Below are positions 56,554-64,000 of a DNA stretch of 64,000 nucleotides, in pieces (position 1 is the stretch's first letter; each line of letters begins with the position of its first letter). The notes beneath the pieces were generated by a model. That model saw only the letters and a program-made list of their open reading frames with translations, had not been told where the DNA came from and searched no databases. The stretch is from Maratus speciosus (taxonomy: Eukaryota; Arthropoda; Arachnida; Araneae; Salticidae), in NCBI GenBank assembly GCA_963932465.1, contig OZ010796.1:76652974-76716973 (forward strand), given 5' to 3'. The translations under genes and the position numbers were made by a program.

Positions 56554-58216
56554 AGAGATTAACAACAAAGTGATCAGAAAAATATTTTAATATTTAAAAA
56601 ATATATTGGAATATTGGGAAAATGTTTGCATACACAAAATCCTGAAATATGTCAATATGTGAACTCGTTTTTAACGCTATCCAACATAGTTGAAAAGTTT
56701 TTATGGCTTCGGTTTCTGTGTCTGGCTTCTCGTACTCTCGTAAATACATTCGATTTCCCAGAAATCTTTATATACTGGTGTTTTATAAAATGTTCGGTAT
56801 TGCAAATGAAAAATGAAGTATGTATACCTCGTTTATAGAAATACGCACCCCCCCCCCCAAAAAAAAAAAAAACAAAAAAAAAAACACACATTGCGGTCTA
56901 TGAAGAAAATTTGTTTCCGATGCGCAAGTTCCGGTTTACAAGACTTCCTGGTAAATAAATATGAAATTTGCAGACACATTTTAAAACGTAAAGGCACAAA
57001 ATTGGCAGGCTATTGAAGCGATTTTGGAATCGAACTGCATTTTTCATTTTTTGATAAATAAATTATTTGTCGAATTAATAGCGATTTTTGTCTCGTGACG
57101 ACAGGTTTTTATCATTTCTCGCGTTGTCATGTTCGAAATTCGGTTCAAAACGCCAACTTTGACAGTACTTTCAGAAAAATCGTTTGCCTCTACAGAAAAA
57201 TGAAAAACGCCATTCGACTACACTGTTTCTGACAAACACCTTTCATGCGTTTTCGAACAAAAATGAACTTAAAAATTAAGTAGTCCGTTTGAACTTGAGA
57301 ACTGTCTAAATGATGTTATGATACTTAAAATATAATGAACTTGCAAAAGATAGCTGAGATGCATTTCAATGTTTTCTATATATTGAGGCGTGCGTAGCGT
57401 TTATTCTCATTTATCTTCAGAAAAGAATTCAGTTTCAAGACGAACTACAGTCGATTTCATTGTATGTATGAAAAAAATCAGATTTCACAATAATTCTTTC
57501 AGTGTTGCAAAGTGTTTCATAATCTATGCCTGATGCATAATTTTTCGTTCTTTTTATAATTTACTTTTAGGAAATATTCAGGATATATTATATTTATTAG
57601 ACGCATACAAGAGACAAGAAAATAAATAATCTCAGCGAAAGTAGTTTTTAAAAAATGATTCGGAAATAATTTGCAAATCAAGTAAGGAAAAAAAAAAGTA
57701 AGTAAATAAAAATAATTGTACCCTCATCGAAGTGCATGTATAACATAACATTTCCAAACAATAATGTATCGAATTTTTTCATTAAATTGAAACTTTTGAA
57801 ACAAATTTTAGCAAATGAAACGAAAAGATTTCGAGGTTTATCAAGAGTAAATATTTTTAATATACTTTTTAAACATTAGTAACATTATTTTCATAAATCA
57901 CAGGAAAGAAAGAAAAAAAAGCCCGTAATTTAAGGTGCAAAAAAGCAAGATAAATTAAACAAAATTTCTTTCCAGTTGTATTTGCAGATTAATATATTGG
58001 ATTTTGAGTAACAAGGGATTAATCGCTATGATGATCTTTCCTTAATTTTTCGGATTCGAAAATCCGTCAAAACGGTAATTCTGGGAGATCTTTTGCTTTA
58101 ATAGAAAAAATGAGAAACACCATTAATTTTTTTTATATGAAGTGAATAAAAATGCTTGCAAAAATGACTTCGGGAACGTGTGAGAAAGTTGTCACTTTGA
58201 ATTTGAGTACAACATT
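56554..58216. other. Gene-free flank between retrotransposon 2 and the second Polinton
   Basis: AT-rich DNA. The segment 57,014-57,164 is a diverged copy of 21,747-21,899. A C-run followed by A-runs lies near 56,847-56,884. No gene supported. Confidence 0.5.
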
Positions 58217-58384
58217 AGTAGTAGGAAAACGAGAGTTCGGGGACAGGAGGCGGGGGTGCAGGGGTGCCGCAGCCCCGCCTCTGACACACCCGCCTCTGGT
58301 GCCCCCTCCTGTTCCCCCTCTGGTCCCGCACCCCCTCCGACACCGCCCCCTAGCGGGAAAAATAAATTTCTGTTCTAACATGAG
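58217..58384. repeat. Terminal repeat of a second Polinton-like element
   Basis: It begins AGTAGTAGGAAAACGAGAG and contains the GC-rich minisatellite ending CCGCCCCCTAGCGGGAAAAA, then TTCTGTTCTAACATGAG. This is the inverse of 10,534-10,714 with changes and internal length differences. The outer flank (AACATT, 58,211-58,216) differs from that of the first Polinton (TACATA), so the two are separate insertions. Confidence 0.82.
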
Positions 58385-58440
58385 AGTTGAACGTTAGATC
58401 GACTAGATTATCATGCTATAAGATGAAGATTAAATTTACA

Positions 58441-59160
58441 TTTGAATTTTGAACAACTTTTACCTTAATCAGTATTATTAATTAAGCGAAACAATGGAAA
58501 ATATCAATTTTTAATGAAAAAGCTGAATTTTTTCAAGTACAAGATCAGAATATACTTTTAAATGGTGAAAGTTAAACGCGTATATTTGAATTTTGAACAA
58601 CTTTTACCTTAATCAGTATTATTAATTAAGCAAAACAATGGAAAATATCAATTTTTAATGAAAAAGCTGAATTTTTTCAAGTACAAGATCAGAATATACT
58701 TTTAAATGGTGAAAGTTAAACGCGTATATTTGAATTTTGAACAACTTTTACCTTAATCAGTATTATTAATTAAGCAAAACAATGGAAAATATCAATTTTT
58801 AATGAAAAAGCTGAATTTTTTCAAGTACAAGATCAGAATATACTTTTAAATGGTGAAAGTTAAACGCGTATATTTGAATTTTGAACAACTTTTACCTTAA
58901 TCAGTATTATTAATTAAGCAAAACAATGGAAAATATCAATTTTTAATGAAAAAGCTGAATTTTTTCAAGTACAAGATCAGAATATACGTTTAAATGGTGA
59001 AAGTTAAACGCGTATATTTGAATTTTGAACAATCTTTGCCTTAATGAGTATTATTAATTAAGCAAAACAGTGGAAAATATTGCTTTTTAATGAAAAAGAT
59101 TGATTTACACTATATAAGATATGGTTAAATGGAGAAGATTATCGTACTATGGAATGATGA
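58441..59160. repeat. 144-bp tandem array
   Basis: Units beginning TTTGAATTTTGAACAAC start at 58,441, 58,585, 58,729, 58,873 and 59,017, a constant 144-base period. The first four are almost identical, with only one or two changes seen; the fifth is clearly diverged. Each contains ATTATTAATTAAGC and GTTAAACGCGTATA. Confidence 0.95.
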
Positions 59161-59904
59161 TTATTTAATTTATATTTGTATAATCAACCTCTTAAAGAGT
59201 ATCATTAATTAAGCAAAACAATGGAAAATAACAATTTTAAAGGAAAAAAGCCGATTTCTGTACGTTATTTTCAACTACAAGATCAGAATATCAACTTAAA
59301 TTGAGAAAGTTAAACATATATTTGAATTTTGAACAATCTTTACCTTAATGAGTATTATTAATTATGCAAAATAACAAAAAAATATAAATTTTAATGGAAA
59401 AAGCAGATTTTTTTTTTTTTTTTTTTCCAACCATAAAATGAGAATATCGTCTTAAAATGGAAATTTAAACATACATTTCAGTTTGAGAACAACCCTCACC
59501 TGAATTAATTTTGATTAACTGAACAAATAACAAAAGTTAATATGGAATAAAAAGATGAATTTTATTAACTTTTATACTAATTTGTGATTTTAACAGACAT
59601 TTAAACACTAGTTATGTAAGATTTAAAACCTTAGACAAATACGTCCTAAGACATATATTAATCAAAATAAATTCTTTCAGCTTAATCAATAACTGAAAAT
59701 TTATCATTTAAAATATAAATATATATTTATTTTCATGATTGTACATATAAAAATAAGAGGTTACAAGCTAATTTCCTTAATTTTTAGAAGATTCAACAGA
59801 ATATTTTCAACAAGTCTGGTATAAGAAAAAATAATTTCAATCCCTATTCACTATCGTCAACCGCTCACATTCCTTAAGCTTGGGGGAACACAACAATAGA
59901 GTTC

Positions 59905-60390
59905 TGACGTCACAAAAGCATATCGGAAAAAAGTTTACATCCAAAAAAAAAAATATCAATTTTTATGCTTCTTCTCAACTGTTAAATGAAAGATATAAAC
60001 TTATATTTTAGTTTTGAACAATCATTACCTTAATGATTATTAATAATTAAGCAGAACAATGGAAAATATTTCTTTTTTATGAAAAAGACACATTTAAACG
60101 AATTCGGTTAACATTTACACTACTTTGAGATTTTATCGTCCCTTTTTAGACGTTAGTTATGTAATATTTAATTCGTTACACGACTATACCCCAAAATATA
60201 TTCAATCTAATTTCCTTAATTTTAGCAGATTCAACAGAATTTTTTCGATAGGGCTAGTAATAAGACAATAATTCCAGATCACATTCACTGCACGCTACCC
60301 CTAGCATTCTTCAAACTTGGGCAGGGATCACAAACCTTCTCTGACGTCATATTCGAACCAATTTTTTAGTTCATGTTTACTGCACCTGGT
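59905..60390. promoter_or_regulatory. CRE palindromes in the second Polinton-like element
   Basis: TGACGTCA occurs at 59,905-59,912 and 60,342-60,349. The segment 60,329-60,390 is the near-identical inverse of 2820-2879, including GGTTCGAATATGACGTCAG and CCAGGTGCAG. No PC4-like frame follows on the inner or outer side here, so the block is kept or left without its gene. Confidence 0.5.
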
Positions 60391-61504
60391 AAACTACAAA
60401 GCATAACAGAAAATGTTTCCGTTCAAGAAAAATATCAGTTTTTAAGTAAAAAGAGACTGAATTCTTTACAACTGTTACATGAAAGATGTAAACATTTATT
60501 TTAGTTTTGAACAACCATAACCTTAATGAATTTTTATAAGTGAAAAAATAACAAAGGAAAATATTATATTTTAATGAAAGAAGACAAATTTAAACGAATT
60601 TGATTGACTCTTACACTAGTTGGAAACTGTAAATGAGTAAAATTGTTTTATGAGTTCATTTAATCATTGACACATTCGAGATTTTGTACATATATCCGAA
60701 TTTTGAATGAACAGCATCTTAATGAATATTAATAATTAAGTAAAACAATGGAAAATATCAATTTTTAAGGAAAAAGATCAGAATATCACCATAAAAGAGG
60801 AAAGACACGAGGATTTCAACTTAAAAGGAAAATTTAAACATTTATTTCAGTTTTTGAAAAATCATTACCTTAATGAATTTTAATAATTGAACAAATAACT
60901 AGGGAAAATATTATTCTTTAATGATAAAAGACAAATTTAAACGAATTTGATTAACTTGTACACTAGTTTGAGATTTTATCCTCCTTATAGATGCTACCTA
61001 TGTAGAATTTTAACTTTTCAACGAGACACACTTCAAGAAATACTCATTACTAAACAAAATTAATTAATTTTAATCTAATCAATAACTGAAAATTACACAT
61101 TTTAAAAATATTTTCATGAATGTGCATAAAAATACGAGTTTACAAACTAATATCCTTATTTTTATTACATTTAACTAAATTTTTCTACATTCAAGCTTAA
61201 TTTTTATACACAAAGCATTATTTAATCAAATCCAGTACTTTAAGATTTAACGAAATTCACCGATTTTCACTTTTAAACCAATCCTATGAGTTAAAAAACA
61301 AGAGCACCTCCTATAATTTTATAGCATTGGGTGAAACGAGGCGAATTAGCAGCACATTAAAACTTAAACATAATAATAAAAAAAAAGTAATTAAATAATT
61401 GCTTAGTGCATAACTTTCCCTCAAAATGAAAAACAAATGAATTCTTGAAACCCCCAATCTTACTAAGTAAAGAAAAATAAATAAATAAAATTAAAATAAT
61501 TATT

Positions 61505-61578
61505 CGCCTTTGGACGGATTCGAACCGCCAACCCCATGGATAACAGCCATATACGCTATCCAATTGCGCTACAAGGGC
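61505..61578 (-). tRNA. tRNA-Asn (GTT)-like gene, 74 nt
   Basis: The minus strand starts GCCCTTG and ends CAAAGGC plus G. The A box TAGCGCAATTGG and B box GGTTCGAATCC fit the consensus. D stem GCGC/GCGT, anticodon stem TATGG/CCATG with loop CTGTTAT (anticodon GTT), variable loop GGGTT and T stem GGCGG/CCGTC all pair. One acceptor-stem mismatch (C-A at the fourth pair) and an off-consensus acceptor suggest a diverged copy. T runs follow within about ten bases, as polymerase III terminators. It sits inside the diverged repeat field of the second Polinton-like element. Confidence 0.78.
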
Positions 61579-62383
61579 ATCGAAGATTTTTGAATTATTG
61601 CAATACTTATCTACATCAAACTCGATTCTTGCTCCTATATATTTTACCATTACATAATTTTAACAAATTTACATCGAATTTGTAAGATTTTAACACTTTG
61701 ATGACATACACTTCAAGAAATATTCATAATTAAACAAAAAAATAATCTTATATATAACTGGAAATTTCACATTTAAAACGCATATTTTCGTGATTGTACA
61801 CATAAAAATAACAGTTTACAAACCAATTTCCATAATTTTATCACATTCGAACTTAATTTTTACACACAAAACATTATTTAATCATATTCTATACTTTATG
61901 ATTCAGTGAAATTCGGACTAGTCTAGGTTATTCTGCTCATATTATTAATCAAATTGTCTTATGTTTCACCTTGCATTTCGAAGATTTTCGAATTATCATC
62001 CATCAAGTTGCGTAAAACATAAATACTGTCTTTATAGTTTAATGATACATAGTATACATGACTAGCCTGAGTTATTCTATCCATATTATTAACCAAATTA
62101 TCATATGTTTCATCTTACACATCGCAGATTTCTGAATTTTCATCCATCAAGTTGCTTAAAATATTAATACTACGTTTATAGTTCTAATGATGCATAGCAT
62201 ACATGAATGCAATCTTTAATTTTAACATTTCATATTTCAAATAACCTATTTCAAAGCCAAACTATATGAATTTTTACTACAACGCTTACCACAGAACAAT
62301 TTACGCTTCACACTTGTCTAATAATTATTAGATATGTATTCCTCAGAAATATTACTACCATATGAATAAGTAAAGAAAATGTA

Positions 62384-62415
<32 letters not shown>

Positions 62416-62735
62416 TAAATAACCTCATACACGAAAAGTATCACAGAAGGGAAATACTAATAATCAATTAAAATAATTAACTATTACATAAAATTCCATC
62501 TATTACATATAAAACTTCAACTGATGAATGAAAAATATGCAAATTAGCAAAATAAAATTTACAAAAGTAAGAAAAAATACAAGTTATTGAAAATTTAATT
62601 AAAAAAAAAAAGGCTTTTGAAAATTGCAAGTTTAACTCCTACCTTAAATGTCATTACCACTATCTCTTCGCAGAATATAATAATCTATGGTTTGCTATAA
62701 CAGAATTTCTTGATAACATTTATTACACTACTGAT

Positions 62736-63533
62736 TTGTACGCATGCGTGAGTTGTCACGTGATCAAAACGTTTGAGAATAATATAAATTTTCGAAAAGC
62801 AACGCAGCATTTCTCATTTCAACTGTTAGACTTAAGGGAGAAGATAACTTTAGTGCACAACTCTGATAAATTTCCAGATTTTAATTCAAGTGGGGAATCG
62901 ATTTCTTTGTTAGTGAATAAAGTAAGTTTTAGTATATCATTGCAATATATAATAATAAAAATAAACAATGAATAAATTATTATTTATATATTAAACCTTT
63001 CCTAAGTATATAAATATATTTCTTTTATTGTACAGATGTTGCAGCAAGATGAATCAAAACAGCAGCAATCCTCTTTATCAGAAATGGATGATCTGAATGA
63101 TTCGCTCTTAGCACATGTAGAGTTAAAGAATAATAAATATGTAAGTACATAGATATGAAATACTATAATTCATATATGAAACGTAATTAGAGTAAGTTTA
63201 AAATCAAATATTTTATTGTTTGTAATTTAACAAATGTTTTTTATCCATATCATTGAAGTTAATTCTAATTGTTTACATTTATTTCTCTCACAGATGTGTT
63301 CTATTTGCTACAAACAATTTTTAAGTAAATGGAATTTAAAAGAACATACACAGATCCATACAGATGAAAAACCCTATACTTGTGAAGATTGCCAAAAGCC
63401 GTTTTCAAGAAAATATGAATCAAAAATGCATACTACATCATATAGTCTATCACCAGCTGTATGTAAACTTTGTGAAGATATTCAAGAAATAACCAGACGT
63501 TTGAAGAATTTAACAATCAAGGGAGAGATTTAG
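62736..63533 (+). CDS. Small spliced C2H2 zinc-finger gene (partial)
   Basis: Three exons fit: up to 62,921 (donor GTAAGT), 63,036-63,140 (acceptor TTGTACAG, donor GTAAGTAC) and 63,294-63,533 (acceptor CTCTCACAG, stop TAG). All junctions are phase 0. The last exon encodes a good finger CSICYKQFLSKWNLKEHTQIH, a TDEKPYT linker, and a second finger whose final His is missing. The frame stays open upstream of 62,736 to a possible acceptor at 62,671-62,673, with no ATG, so earlier exons are unseen. A poly(A) signal AATAAA lies near 63,691. It could be a host gene or a gene carried by the neighbouring Polinton-like element. The second exon is Gln/Ser-rich and of unknown role. Confidence 0.5.
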
Positions 63534-64000
63534 ACTATGTACTCAACCTATTTGCATAAGAGTTACCACAATATCCCAAAATTGAAATTTCGAAGGCACA
63601 CAGTGCATGTAAAGAAATTTTTGTTACCCATGATTCTCGTAACCACCATGAATTTGGATATTATTCATAATGTATTCCTTAAATTGTTATAATAAATATT
63701 CTTTTATCTGCACTTATCGACGTGTTTATTTATATCTCCTAACATTTTAAACGGAAAACGCTTTCCCATCTTAAAAAATTTCATAAGAACACATAAAAAT
63801 TAACAGATGAATGAAAAAATATGCATGTTTACAAAGTTTTCTAGATATATTTACAAAAATGTTTACAAAATAAAAAATTTGCAAGAGTAAAAGACAAAAT
63901 TAAAAAAATTAAAAAAAAAATACAACATAACATTTTTTTCTTCTTACAAATGTGAGTTTTTAGAAAAGTAGGAAAAAAAATTACACTTAATTTTTTTTTT
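63534..64000. other. 3' untranslated region and AT-rich end of window
   Basis: Contains the presumed 3' end of the zinc-finger gene. From 63,800 the sequence GATGAATGAAAAAATATGC resembles that at 62,523, a further diverged repeat. Nothing else is seen. Confidence 0.45.

Larger units (their letters stand above)
58217..62205. mobile_element. Second Polinton-like element, terminal non-coding part
   Basis: Starts with the terminal repeat at 58,217 and contains the 144-bp array, diverged repeats, and a 60-base block homologous to the promoter region of the first Polinton. No capsid, polymerase or integrase gene is present in the visible 5.8 kb. The right limit is unknown; 62,205 is only where recognised repeats fade. 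It may be a non-autonomous or decayed relative. Confidence 0.6.
59161..62205. repeat. Diverged repeat field continuing the 144-bp array
   Basis: Degenerate units with TTAATGAGTATTATTAATTA and AACAATGGAAAATAT recur near 59,190, 59,340, 60,030 and 60,720. A second unit type with ATAACTGAAAATT and CATGATTGTACATA-like sequence recurs near 59,690, 61,080 and 61,745. A third, about 142 bases, is doubled at 61,920-62,205 (CATCCATCAAGTTGC). The tRNA-like gene and two CRE palindromes lie within. Confidence 0.75.

Noticed and set aside
61357..61650. Minus-strand frame of 97 residues
   Set aside because: It runs across the tRNA-Asn-like gene on the same strand; the RNA gene explains the sequence.

Overview
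This is a gene-poor, AT-rich nuclear window from an animal, most likely an arthropod. The overall look (Polintons of this layout, Ty3/gypsy elements with this gag and leader type, dense MITEs) fits a chelicerate such as a spider, but that is inference and no host marker gene fixes the species. Almost everything recognisable is mobile DNA at different stages of decay, often nested. No host gene is certain except a tRNA-Asn-like gene; a small spliced C2H2 zinc-finger gene at the right edge may be host or cargo.

Region 1 (about 0.85-10.7 kb) is a Polinton/Maverick. It has a 5'-truncated protein-primed DNA polymerase B and a PC4-like protein on the + strand. A compact minus-strand block holds integrase, penton-like minor capsid protein, small basic capsid-associated protein, a broken major capsid protein, cysteine protease, packaging ATPase and two small conserved proteins. 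The right terminal repeat ends exactly at 10,714. The same terminus occurs inverted at 58,217, where a second Polinton-like element opens with a 144-bp tandem array and diverged repeats.

Region 2 (10.7-28.1 kb) holds a hAT MITE with a perfect 8-bp target duplication, a small TA-flanked MITE, a 7.4-kb LTR retrotransposon (13,853-21,251), a pogo-like MITE with an internal minisatellite that cuts a FLYWCH-type exon, and TTAA-flanked MITEs.

Region 3 (28,149-56,553) is one LTR retrotransposon with 881-bp LTRs and a 4-bp target duplication. Its leader is split by a 20,434-bp insert (35,060-55,493) that begins CCCAACAAACAC and ends with the exact inverse. The insert has no convincing gene and carries several older MITEs, palindromes and satellites.

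Both LTR elements have Ty3/gypsy-type proteins in the order gag-protease-integrase-RT-RNase H. This is the Ty1/copia-like order known from gmr1-type elements. Both also share a primer-binding-site core and tandem repeats in the leader. The items most worth following up are this pol order, the 20.4-kb non-coding TIR unit, the Polinton PC4-like gene, and a CRE-bearing block shared by the two Polintons.
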